A stretch of 64,000 nt of DNA from positions 434,001-498,000 of the forward strand of contig NZ_JBGKBE010000001.1 of NCBI RefSeq assembly GCF_041358175.1. Direction: 5' to 3'. Both the position numbers and the translations under genes were made by a program. How positions within the stretch are numbered: the stretch's first letter is position 1; each line of letters opens with the position of its first letter. This stretch comes from Muriicola sp041358175 (GTDB lineage Bacteria > Bacteroidota > Bacteroidia > Flavobacteriales > Flavobacteriaceae). Below, piece by piece: positions 50,402 to 58,528 of the stretch. Below the pieces are notes generated by a model. That model made no database searches. It saw nothing but the letters and a program-made list of their open reading frames with translations, and had not been told where the DNA came from.

Positions 50402-52084
50402 ATGAATAAGATTAAAGACACTACACGCGCCCAGGAATCTACAAATGCCATAGAGCGATTGTATATCACCATGCGGCACCTTTTTAACCGTGGATTTTAT
50501 AAACCCATGGGCATTTCAGGAGAAACCCTTCGCAATGCATTGCTTCTGCTAAGACCTGAAATATATGGTACTGTTGCAGAGGAAAAAACTGAACTCAGCG
50601 GACTTATTTATGTATTAGAGCGATTACCGGAAGGAATTGAACAATGTCGATTTATCAATCTTACTTCGGATGAAGGCTATTCAAAATCTCATTTTAATGC
50701 TATAATTCCTCCAAAAAGGAGACGGAACTGCTACAGGATTGACGAGGAGCAAATGAACATTGAGATTACCCGCGGCCGCTCTGACATTTACGATATCCTT
50801 ACCCACCTCACCTTTCTTTTTATAGAATCGGGCAAGATTTGCAATAAGGTCCTGATTGAAGAGACCCATAAAACGATACGCGACTGGCAAAAACTCTCCG
50901 AAGCAGTTAATAAGTCAAAATTAAGTCAGGCCGACAGGGAAGTAGCCCTCATTCATACGGCTAACATTCTGGGGAGGTCATTTGTTGAGACCATGGAAGT
51001 GTACCAGAAGCTGGCGACAAAAAAAGACCCAGAGCGATTTTTAAAAATCATATACTGGCTGGGCAAGCTCGCCATTGACGAGGAGACCGGCGGTGAGAAA
51101 AGGATCATCACCTTTAGTACTTTATTGAGGGAGCGGTTAGGGCACCATATCCATGGAGAGCAATGGGCCAATCAAATCAAGGATACCTTGCATAAACACG
51201 GATTGCTCCAGAGGCCTGTTCACATTATAAGTGCCAATATGCACTCCGTTGCGAACTCTTTGTATGCCAAAAAAGCTTTGCGGAAAGAATTTCCGGGGGA
51301 AGGCAAACTAGAGATGTTTCAACAGCTCAGCCTGGATAAAAATACCGCCTTGAGGGAGAAAGTCCTTACTGCTGCCCGTAAAAATGGAATGATTGAGATC
51401 AAAGACAAATCGGGGACCAATATTGATGTACAGATCTTTGATATGGCTCGTCTTGGAAAAGATGCCTGTTGTTATGAATTGGATGAAAATATTCCGGAAG
51501 CAGAAAAACCTGTTATCTTCGTAATGGACTATGCCTTCGGGGAACAGGCCTATGAGACGATTGATGAATTACTTAAACCCTACAAACGAAAAAAGCAAAA
51601 GCCGGCATTTTTAGACGTGGCTTCAATTTCAATCATGGGAAAAGCAGGTATTCTTGAAGGGGGAAAAGGAGATTTAATGATCCCCAAAGCGCATATATTT
51701 GAAGGAACGGCAGACAATTATCCCTTTAACAATGAATTCAAAGCTTCTGATTTTCAGGGGAACGGACTAAAAGTTATGGAAGGCACCATGGTGACGGTTT
51801 TGGGAACTTCGCTTCAGAACAAAGACATATTGAAGTTCTTTCATGAGTCAACCTGGGGGGTTATCGGTCTGGAAATGGAAGGGGTACACTACCAGAAAGC
51901 AATTCAGTCGGCTTCCAAGATCAGGAAAAGCATACGGGATGATGTAAAGGTGAGGTATGCCTACTATGCCTCAGATAATCCACTTGAAACAGGTAGTACC
52001 CTGGCTTCAGGGGGCCTGGGAACGACCGGGGTTAAGCCTACGTATTTGATTACAGATAAGATATTGCAACAAATTTTTAAATAA
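50402..52084 (+). CDS. DUF6909-type protein with nucleoside-phosphorylase-like C-terminal segment
   Basis: Protein of unknown function, 560 residues from the chosen ATG. The N-terminal half is helical and charged (AIERLYITMRHLFNRGFYKP, ITRGRSDIYDILTHLTFLF). The C-terminal half alternates strands and helices, with ISANMHSVANSLYAKKAL, FVMDYAFGEQAYETIDELL and TMVTVLGTSLQ. The stretch WGVIGLEMEGVHYQKAI (about residue 485) resembles the ribose-binding EMEG loop of MTA/SAH nucleosidases and nucleoside phosphorylases. Activity on a nucleoside is therefore conceivable but unproven. The DUF name is recalled from similar flavobacterial proteins. It precedes the Wzz-like gene by 5 bp. Confidence 0.7.
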   Translation: MNKIKDTTRAQESTNAIERLYITMRHLFNRGFYKPMGISGETLRNALLLLRPEIYGTVAEEKTELSGLIYVLERLPEGIEQCRFINLTSDEGYSKSHFNAIIPPKRRRNCYRIDEEQMNIEITRGRSDIYDILTHLTFLFIESGKICNKVLIEETHKTIRDWQKLSEAVNKSKLSQADREVALIHTANILGRSFVETMEVYQKLATKKDPERFLKIIYWLGKLAIDEETGGEKRIITFSTLLRERLGHHIHGEQWANQIKDTLHKHGLLQRPVHIISANMHSVANSLYAKKALRKEFPGEGKLEMFQQLSLDKNTALREKVLTAARKNGMIEIKDKSGTNIDVQIFDMARLGKDACCYELDENIPEAEKPVIFVMDYAFGEQAYETIDELLKPYKRKKQKPAFLDVASISIMGKAGILEGGKGDLMIPKAHIFEGTADNYPFNNEFKASDFQGNGLKVMEGTMVTVLGTSLQNKDILKFFHESTWGVIGLEMEGVHYQKAIQSASKIRKSIRDDVKVRYAYYASDNPLETGSTLASGGLGTTGVKPTYLITDKILQQIFK

Positions 52085-52089
52085 CAACT

Positions 52090-53094
52090 ATGGCCAAAGA
52101 AATAATTCCAAAAAATAATCAATCCAATGACGAAATTGATTTGGGTCAGCTCTTTGCCTTAATCGGCAAGGGTTTTAACCGAATTTTCAGGGGCTTACTG
52201 AGTGTATTCCTGTATTTTAAGAAAAACCTGGTAATACTCATCGTTTTGGCCATAGTTGGTCTGCTTCTGGGGCTTGGTTTGAGAATGATCGTAGGGGAAG
52301 AAAAAAAACTCGATGTTATCGTAACACCTAACCTCGACACCAAGAATTACCTCTATAACGTTATAGAGGAATTGCAGGCAGATGTCAAAGCAAAGGACAC
52401 GGCCTTTTTCAATTCCCTTGGGATGGACATTGAAAAAATGAAGGACTTTGAAATTGAAATTAGTCCTTTAAAAAACAAAAAGACTTCTTCTAATGAAGAA
52501 GAAATGCAATTTCTGGAACTTCTTAAGGATTTTGAAAACACAGGTGCAATAACAGGCATTCTAAGAGCAGAACTACAAGACAAAACTACAAGGGATGAGC
52601 GCATTACTTTCTTTTTTAAAGAGGATGAAATAGGAGAAGAATACGCCAGGAAGATTATAGATTATATCAATTCCAATCCTTATTACAATGAACTTCTAAA
52701 GGTGTATAACGAAAATGCACAAAACAGGATCGGCTTAAATGATTCGTTGATCAGGCAGGTGGATGTGCTGATCAATAATTATACAAATAAAATGCTCAAG
52801 GAGCAGGCTACCACAGAGGGTAGATTTGTCCTGGAAAACCAGGAGCCACTTAATATCCCTTCTCTTTTCTCCCTCAAAAACAACCTGATTCAGGATATAG
52901 AATCTAAAAGATTGGAATTGGAACAACGACAGGATGCAATTACGGTGGTTAATTTTGGAAAACCTCATAAGGTTCAGAAACCTTTTTTTCAAAAAAATAT
53001 CACCTTGATCCCACTAGTTTTGATAGGAGTATTCTTTCTATTTTCTTTTTTAAGGTATTTGAATCGAAAAGCGAATGAAATGCAAATTGGATGA
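52090..53094 (+). CDS. Wzz-like polysaccharide chain-length determinant (PCP family)
   Basis: Predicted inner-membrane co-polymerase that sets polysaccharide length. The 334-residue protein has the PCP layout: cytoplasmic N-terminus, helix 1 (about 46-68, NLVILIVLAIVGLLLGLGL), a large periplasmic domain with helices and coiled coil (about 75-300), and helix 2 (about 303-322). No tyrosine-kinase domain is fused. The flavobacterial opening EIDLGQLFALIGKGFNRIF is seen. It starts the polysaccharide locus and overlaps rfbB by four bases. Confidence 0.8.
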   Translation: MAKEIIPKNNQSNDEIDLGQLFALIGKGFNRIFRGLLSVFLYFKKNLVILIVLAIVGLLLGLGLRMIVGEEKKLDVIVTPNLDTKNYLYNVIEELQADVKAKDTAFFNSLGMDIEKMKDFEIEISPLKNKKTSSNEEEMQFLELLKDFENTGAITGILRAELQDKTTRDERITFFFKEDEIGEEYARKIIDYINSNPYYNELLKVYNENAQNRIGLNDSLIRQVDVLINNYTNKMLKEQATTEGRFVLENQEPLNIPSLFSLKNNLIQDIESKRLELEQRQDAITVVNFGKPHKVQKPFFQKNITLIPLVLIGVFFLFSFLRYLNRKANEMQIG

Positions 53095-54113
53095 TGGATG
53101 AGCATCTCCATAGGACGGTTTTAGTAACAGGAGGAGCGGGGTTTATCGGCAGCAACTTTATTCATTACTTTTTAAATAAAAATCCTTATTGCACAATTAT
53201 CAACCTTGACAAGCTCACCTATGCAGGCGATCCTTCTAACTTAAAGGAGATTCGGGATCACGAGCAATATGAATTTGTACAGGGCGATATATGTGACGAA
53301 CAACTGGTTGAGGAAATCTTTAAAAACCACAACGTATCTTCCGTAATTCATTTCGCTGCAGAGTCGCACGTAGACAATTCCATAGAATCCCCCAATAATT
53401 TTATAAAGACTAATATAGAAGGCACTTTTGTACTGCTGGAAGCTGCCAGAAATTACTGGACTAATTCCGGAAGTTCGAATCAGATCAATAGATTTCACCA
53501 TATTTCTACAGATGAGGTATACGGCAGCTTAGGTGAAGAAGGATACTTCTCTGAAAGAAGTCCCTATGCCCCCAACAGTCCGTACAGCGCCTCAAAAGCT
53601 GCATCAGATCTTTTAGTCAGGAGCTACCATGAAACCTATGGGATGGATACCATAATTACAAATTGCTCTAATAATTACGGTCCAAAACAACACGATGAAA
53701 AACTCATCCCAACAATTATCAGAAAGGCCATATCAAATGAACCCATTCCCATTTATGGGGACGGGAGCAATATTCGTGACTGGATTTATGTCCTCGATCA
53801 TTGTAAAGCTTTGGATTTGGCATTTCACAAAGGGAAATCCGGGGAAACATACGTAATAGGCGGAGACAATGAGTGTACGAATTTGTATCTTGCTAACACA
53901 GTTTGTGAGCTTTTAGATGAACTCAATCCTAAAGAAAAGGGAAGTTATTTGGATCAGATTTCTTTCGTAAAGGATCGTCCGGGCCACGACTTCAGGTATG
54001 CATTAGATAGTTCTAAAATCAAAAATTCACTCGGTTGGAAACCGGAAGAAAATTTTAAAAGCGGACTTGCCGCAACCGTAAAATGGTATTTGTTCAAATA
54101 CCGAAAGGCATAA
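53091..54113 (+). CDS. rfbB: dTDP-glucose 4,6-dehydratase
   Basis: Second step of dTDP-L-rhamnose synthesis: NAD-dependent conversion of dTDP-glucose to dTDP-4-dehydro-6-deoxyglucose. The 340-residue SDR enzyme has GGAGFIGSNFIHYF (nucleotide site), FAAESHVDNSI, STDEVYGSLG and the catalytic YSASKAASDLLVRSY (YxxxK), then NCSNNYGPKQHDEKLIPT. It is the first of the rfbBACD set, tightly packed with rfbA (one base apart). Complete. Confidence 0.96.
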   Translation: MMDEHLHRTVLVTGGAGFIGSNFIHYFLNKNPYCTIINLDKLTYAGDPSNLKEIRDHEQYEFVQGDICDEQLVEEIFKNHNVSSVIHFAAESHVDNSIESPNNFIKTNIEGTFVLLEAARNYWTNSGSSNQINRFHHISTDEVYGSLGEEGYFSERSPYAPNSPYSASKAASDLLVRSYHETYGMDTIITNCSNNYGPKQHDEKLIPTIIRKAISNEPIPIYGDGSNIRDWIYVLDHCKALDLAFHKGKSGETYVIGGDNECTNLYLANTVCELLDELNPKEKGSYLDQISFVKDRPGHDFRYALDSSKIKNSLGWKPEENFKSGLAATVKWYLFKYRKA

Positions 54114-54114
54114 A

Positions 54115-54972
54115 ATGAAAGGAATAATTTTAGCAGGAGGATCGGGAACGCGCTTATATCCAATTACCTTGGTTACGAGTAAACAGCTTATGCCGGTTTA
54201 TGACAAACCCATGATTTACTATCCTCTGGCTACCTTGATGGAAGCCGGCATTAAGGAAATACTGATCATTACCGGTCCGGAAGATGCCCATCTGTTTAAA
54301 AGGCTACTGGGAGATGGAACACAGCTAGGATGTAATTTTTCCTATGCAGTACAGAATGAACCCAGGGGGATCGCAGAGGCATTTATTATCGGGGCCGATT
54401 TTATAGGATCAGACAAGGTAGCATTGATTCTCGGAGACAATATATTTTACGGAGCTGGATTGGCTGCCTTGCTTCAGCAAAACAACGATCCCCAGGGAGG
54501 AATAATCTTCGGATATCATGTTCAGGATCCTCAGCGGTATGGTGTAGTAGAGTTTAACGAGAACGGGAATGCCATTTCAATAGAGGAAAAACCAAAACAA
54601 CCCAAATCGAATTATGCAATTCCCGGGATCTATTTTTATGATAATGAGGTTATTAATATTGTAAAGGCCATAAAACCAAGCGGGAGGGGAGAACTTGAAA
54701 TAACGGATATTAACAAAACATATCTTCGGAAGGGAAAACTAAAGGTCAGTATACTAGACAGGGGAACAGCCTGGCTTGATACGGGTACTTTTAGCTCTCT
54801 TATGCAGGCCGCTCAGTTTGTTGAGGTGATAGAGGAGCGACAAGGGTTAAAAATTGGTTCAATCGAGGAGATTGCATACAAAATGGGATACATTACTAAA
54901 GGGCAACTGAGAAAATTAGCCAAACCCTTATTAAAAAGTGGTTATGGGGAATACTTGATGCAATTAAATTAA
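54115..54972 (+). CDS. rfbA: Glucose-1-phosphate thymidylyltransferase
   Basis: First step of dTDP-L-rhamnose synthesis, joining glucose 1-phosphate and dTTP. The 285-residue enzyme has the nucleotidyltransferase signature LAGGSGTRLYPITLVTSKQL at the start, PVYDKPMIYYPLATLMEAGI, ALILGDNIFYG (metal-binding Asp), YGVVEFNENG and GRGELEITDIN. Normal length, no defects seen. Lies between rfbB and rfbC with almost no spacer. Confidence 0.96.
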   Translation: MKGIILAGGSGTRLYPITLVTSKQLMPVYDKPMIYYPLATLMEAGIKEILIITGPEDAHLFKRLLGDGTQLGCNFSYAVQNEPRGIAEAFIIGADFIGSDKVALILGDNIFYGAGLAALLQQNNDPQGGIIFGYHVQDPQRYGVVEFNENGNAISIEEKPKQPKSNYAIPGIYFYDNEVINIVKAIKPSGRGELEITDINKTYLRKGKLKVSILDRGTAWLDTGTFSSLMQAAQFVEVIEERQGLKIGSIEEIAYKMGYITKGQLRKLAKPLLKSGYGEYLMQLN

Positions 54973-54980
54973 CACACTCC

Positions 54981-55526
54981 TTGAAACTGATATCTACCAC
55001 ACTTGAAGATTGCTTTATAATTGAACCCATTATATTCAAGGATAATAGGGGCGAATTTTTTGAGTCATTTAATAAAAGAGACCTGGAGAAAGCTCTTGGG
55101 CAGCCTCTTTCTTTTGTCCAGGATAATCACTCTGTCTCCAAGAAAGGAGTACTTCGTGGATTGCATTTTCAGACAGGGCATAGAGCACAGGCTAAATTAG
55201 TCCGCGTTCTTAAAGGCGAGGTACTCGATGTGGTCGTAGACCTCCGTAAAGAAAGTCCTTCTTACAAAAATGTTTTTAAAACCATTCTATCCGAAAAAAA
55301 TAAGCAGATGTTGTTCATTCCGAAGGGCATGGCTCATGGGTTTCTGTCGTTAGAAGACGACACTGTTTTCGTGTATAAATGCGATGAATACTATGATAAT
55401 CAGTCAGAATCCGGCATCATCTTCAATGACCCAGATCTTAATATAAATTGGGGATTTCCTTCAGATAAGATTGTTTTATCAGAGAAAGACAGAAAACTAG
55501 CCCGACTAAAGGACGTAAAACTATGA
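54981..55526 (+). CDS. rfbC: dTDP-4-dehydrorhamnose 3,5-epimerase
   Basis: Third step of dTDP-L-rhamnose synthesis, double epimerisation at C3 and C5. The 181-residue cupin protein has FKDNRGEFFESFN, the active-site block VLRGLHFQTGHRAQAKLVRV (catalytic His), VVDLRKESPSY and FIPKGMAHGFLSLED. The start is TTG (54981), eight bases after rfbA; the first residues KLISTTLEDCFIIEP fit the family beginning. Its stop overlaps the rfbD start by four bases. Confidence 0.95.
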   Translation: MKLISTTLEDCFIIEPIIFKDNRGEFFESFNKRDLEKALGQPLSFVQDNHSVSKKGVLRGLHFQTGHRAQAKLVRVLKGEVLDVVVDLRKESPSYKNVFKTILSEKNKQMLFIPKGMAHGFLSLEDDTVFVYKCDEYYDNQSESGIIFNDPDLNINWGFPSDKIVLSEKDRKLARLKDVKL

Positions 55527-56299
55527 TTCGGGTTTTAGTTACCGGAGCGGACGGGCAATTGGGAACATGCATTCAACATCAGGCATCTGCTTACCCAGAC
55601 GTGAAAATGTATTACACAAACAGGACAGAACTGGATATTTCAAATGCTGAGTCTTTGTCAACCTATTTCTCAAGACATTCTTTTGATTACTGCATCAACT
55701 GCGCAGCTTACACCAGAGTTGATGATGCAGAAAAGGATCCGGAGAAAGCTTTTTCTATAAACGCCGAAGGGGTAAAAAACCTGGCTCAGGCATGTAAATT
55801 AAAGGGGGTTATCCTTATTCATATTTCAACAGATTACGTCTTCGATGGCAAGAAAAAAGAAGGTTATTTGCCTTCCGATACACCTAATCCAATCAATGAA
55901 TATGGAAGATCAAAATTAAAAGGCGAACAGTATATTCAGGAGATCTTAAAGGATTATCTGATTATCCGGACTTCATGGTTATATTCTGAATATGGCACTA
56001 ATTTTTACAAGACTATTTTGGAGAAAGCCAGGCAAGGGCATGACCTCAGGGTCACAGATGCACAAATAGGTTGCCCAACCAATGCCAACAATCTTGCAGT
56101 CTTCATCTTGGATTTAATTAACAGCTCGGAAATCAGGTATGGAGTTATTCACTTTACAGACAAAAAAGCGATGACCTGGCATGAATTTGCCAAAATGATT
56201 TTAAAAGAGAATGAACTGGATTCGAAAGTAAAGGTTGTCAGAGATAAGAATTATAGTACTTTTGCGCGTAGACCAAAGTATAGTATCTTAATATCTTGA
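55523..56299 (+). CDS. rfbD: dTDP-4-dehydrorhamnose reductase, C-terminally shortened
   Basis: Final step of dTDP-L-rhamnose synthesis, NAD(P)H reduction of the 4-keto group. The 258 residues carry the intact nucleotide site VTGADGQLGTCIQ, NCAAYTRVDDAE, STDYVFDGKK and the catalytic YGRSKLKGEQYI (YxxxK). The protein stops at RRPKYSILIS, where family members continue for about 25-30 residues to a conserved W/SL helix (usual length near 285). The following 27 bases before gmd contain no remnant of that end in any frame. Activity is uncertain because the missing part packs against the substrate domain. This looks like a rearrangement edge. Confidence 0.88.
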   Translation: MIRVLVTGADGQLGTCIQHQASAYPDVKMYYTNRTELDISNAESLSTYFSRHSFDYCINCAAYTRVDDAEKDPEKAFSINAEGVKNLAQACKLKGVILIHISTDYVFDGKKKEGYLPSDTPNPINEYGRSKLKGEQYIQEILKDYLIIRTSWLYSEYGTNFYKTILEKARQGHDLRVTDAQIGCPTNANNLAVFILDLINSSEIRYGVIHFTDKKAMTWHEFAKMILKENELDSKVKVVRDKNYSTFARRPKYSILIS

Positions 56300-56326
56300 T
56301 TAACTACTCAATTTTAGTATCATAGT

Positions 56327-57439
56327 ATGAAAACTGCATTCATAACAGGTGTTACAGGGCAGGATGGCGCCTATCTAAGTGAATTTCTCCTTAAAAAAGG
56401 TTATCAGGTCCACGGACTTAAAAGGAGGGCTTCCCTATTTAATACTGATAGGATTGATCATTTATATCAAGATCCTCACGTGCAAAATCGTAATTATTTC
56501 CTTCATTATGGAGATATGACAGATAGTACTAATTTAATTCGATTGGTTCAAGAAATTCAGCCAGATGAAATATATAATTTGGCAGCTATGAGTCATGTGG
56601 CTGTATCATTTGAAGTGCCAGAGTACACTGGAAATGCAGATGGTTTAGGAACACTCAGAATATTAGATGCCGTGCGTTTACTTGGTTTGGAAAAGAAAAC
56701 AAGGATATATCAGGCCTCAACCTCCGAATTATATGGTAAAGTACAGGAAGTACCTCAAACGGAAACTACTCCCTTTTATCCCAGAAGCCCCTATGCAGTT
56801 GCCAAAATGTATGCTTATTGGATAACAGTAAATTACAGAGAAGCATACAATATGTTTGCTTGCAATGGAATTCTTTTTAATCATGAATCTCCTATTAGGG
56901 GAGAAACGTTTGTAACGAGAAAGATTACTAGAGCAACTGCAAGGATAGCCTTGGGGCTTCAAGACAAGTTTTATTTGGGGAATCTTAATGCACAAAGGGA
57001 CTGGGGACATGCTAAAGATTATGTGCGTATGATGTGGATGATTCTTCAGGCAGAAGAGCCAGAAGACTGGGTCATCGCAACAGGTAAGACCACCACCGTT
57101 CGTGATTTCGTAAAAATGAGTTTTTCAGAAGTGGGAATTGAATTGGAATTTAAAGGTGAGGGGGTCAATGAAAAGGGATTTGTAAAAGCCTCTAATAATC
57201 CCCAATATAAACTTCCTATCGGCAAAGAAATTCTCAATGTAGATCCAAAATATTTTAGGCCCACAGAGGTTGACTTGCTTATTGGAGATGCTTCCAAGGC
57301 TAATAACAAGTTGGGATGGGTTCCTAAATATGATTTGCAGGATCTGGTCTCAGATATGATTATAAATGATCTGAAGTTGATGAAAAAGGAACAATTTCTG
57401 AAAGAAGGAGGATACAAAATCATGAACTATTTTGAATAA
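56327..57439 (+). CDS. gmd: GDP-mannose 4,6-dehydratase
   Basis: Converts GDP-D-mannose to GDP-4-dehydro-6-deoxy-D-mannose, the precursor of GDP-L-fucose. The 370-residue SDR enzyme opens with FITGVTGQDGAYLSEFLLKK, followed by GLKRRASLFNTDRIDHLY and NLAAMSHVAVSFEVPEYT. Then come STSELYGKVQEVPQTETTPF, the catalytic YAVAKMYAYW and FNHESPIRGETFVTRKI. Normal length and complete. It overlaps the fcl start by eight bases. Base use appears somewhat more AT-rich than rfbBACD, fitting a separate origin for this segment, although I did not compute it. Confidence 0.96.
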   Translation: MKTAFITGVTGQDGAYLSEFLLKKGYQVHGLKRRASLFNTDRIDHLYQDPHVQNRNYFLHYGDMTDSTNLIRLVQEIQPDEIYNLAAMSHVAVSFEVPEYTGNADGLGTLRILDAVRLLGLEKKTRIYQASTSELYGKVQEVPQTETTPFYPRSPYAVAKMYAYWITVNYREAYNMFACNGILFNHESPIRGETFVTRKITRATARIALGLQDKFYLGNLNAQRDWGHAKDYVRMMWMILQAEEPEDWVIATGKTTTVRDFVKMSFSEVGIELEFKGEGVNEKGFVKASNNPQYKLPIGKEILNVDPKYFRPTEVDLLIGDASKANNKLGWVPKYDLQDLVSDMIINDLKLMKKEQFLKEGGYKIMNYFE

Positions 57440-58394
57440 ATACGTGAACAAAAAATCAAAAATCTATGTGGCAGGCCATAATGGCATGGTTGGATCGGCC
57501 GTTTGGAGAGCACTTGAAGGCAATGGATATACAAACCTGATAGGAAGATCGAGCAAAGAGCTGGATTTAAGGAATCAACAGGATGTTCAGGATTTTTTCA
57601 AGTCGGAAAAACCCGCTGTGGTAATAGATGCGGCCGCCAGAGTTGGGGGGATTCTTGCAAATGATCAATATCCTTACCCATTTCTGATGGAGAATCTTCA
57701 AATCCAGAATAATTTGATTGACACCTCCCTCCAGGAGGAAGTTGAAAAATTTGTTTTTCTGGGCAGCTCTTGCATTTACCCCAGGTTAGCGGAACAACCA
57801 TTAAAAGAAGAGTATCTATTAACAGGATCTCTTGAACCGACTAACCAATGGTATGCCATTGCTAAAATTACAGGAGTCAAAGCATGTGAAGCTATAAGAA
57901 AGCAGCACAAAAAGGGCTTTGTTAGCCTGATGCCTACAAATTTGTATGGGCCATATGACAATTTTGATTTAAAAACATCCCATGTATTACCCGCCATGTT
58001 GCGCAAGTTTCACGAAGCAAAGCTAAATGGAAACACTCCGGTGAAATTATGGGGCTCCGGCAAACCTTTGAGAGAATTCTTGCATGTTGATGACTTGGCT
58101 CGTGCAGTCGTTTTCTCTGTCGAGAATGAATTATCCGAAACGCTATATAATGTAGGAACCGGAACGGATTTGGCTATTCGCGATTTGGCAGAATTGATAC
58201 AAAAAATTACAGGTCATCAAGGCACTATAGAGTGGGATTCTGAAAAACCCGATGGAACGCCTCGCAAATTGATGGATGTAAGCAAAATGAAGGAAGAAGG
58301 ATGGAGTGCAAGTATTACTCTTGAGAAGGGAATAGAATCAACTTATGAATGGTTTTTGAAAAATCAAAAATCCTACAAAAGCGTTAAAATTTGA
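57432..58394 (+). CDS. fcl: GDP-L-fucose synthase
   Basis: Epimerase-reductase that completes GDP-L-fucose synthesis. The 320-residue SDR protein shows YVAGHNGMVGSAVWRAL, ELDLRNQQDV, AARVGGILANDQYPYPF, LGSSCIYPRLAEQP, the catalytic YAIAKITGVKACEA and SLMPTNLYGPYDNFDL. Start is the TTG at 57432, overlapping gmd; a GTG 12 bases later is an alternative. Paired with gmd as usual. Confidence 0.95.
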   Translation: MNKYVNKKSKIYVAGHNGMVGSAVWRALEGNGYTNLIGRSSKELDLRNQQDVQDFFKSEKPAVVIDAAARVGGILANDQYPYPFLMENLQIQNNLIDTSLQEEVEKFVFLGSSCIYPRLAEQPLKEEYLLTGSLEPTNQWYAIAKITGVKACEAIRKQHKKGFVSLMPTNLYGPYDNFDLKTSHVLPAMLRKFHEAKLNGNTPVKLWGSGKPLREFLHVDDLARAVVFSVENELSETLYNVGTGTDLAIRDLAELIQKITGHQGTIEWDSEKPDGTPRKLMDVSKMKEEGWSASITLEKGIESTYEWFLKNQKSYKSVKI

Positions 58395-58528
58395 CTCTTC
58401 GAAAAGAAAAACAGCTCTTGTTTCACCACAGCTTTACAGGAGTTAAAGGTAGGGATGGAAAACGGGTGATAAATATCTTTATTATTTGAAACAAAATCTA
58501 GTATAAAGCATTACCAACGTATTATTAT

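Noticed and set aside
56477..56482. CACGTG core in gmd as a parS site
   Set aside because: Only the core matches; the outer arms are absent.
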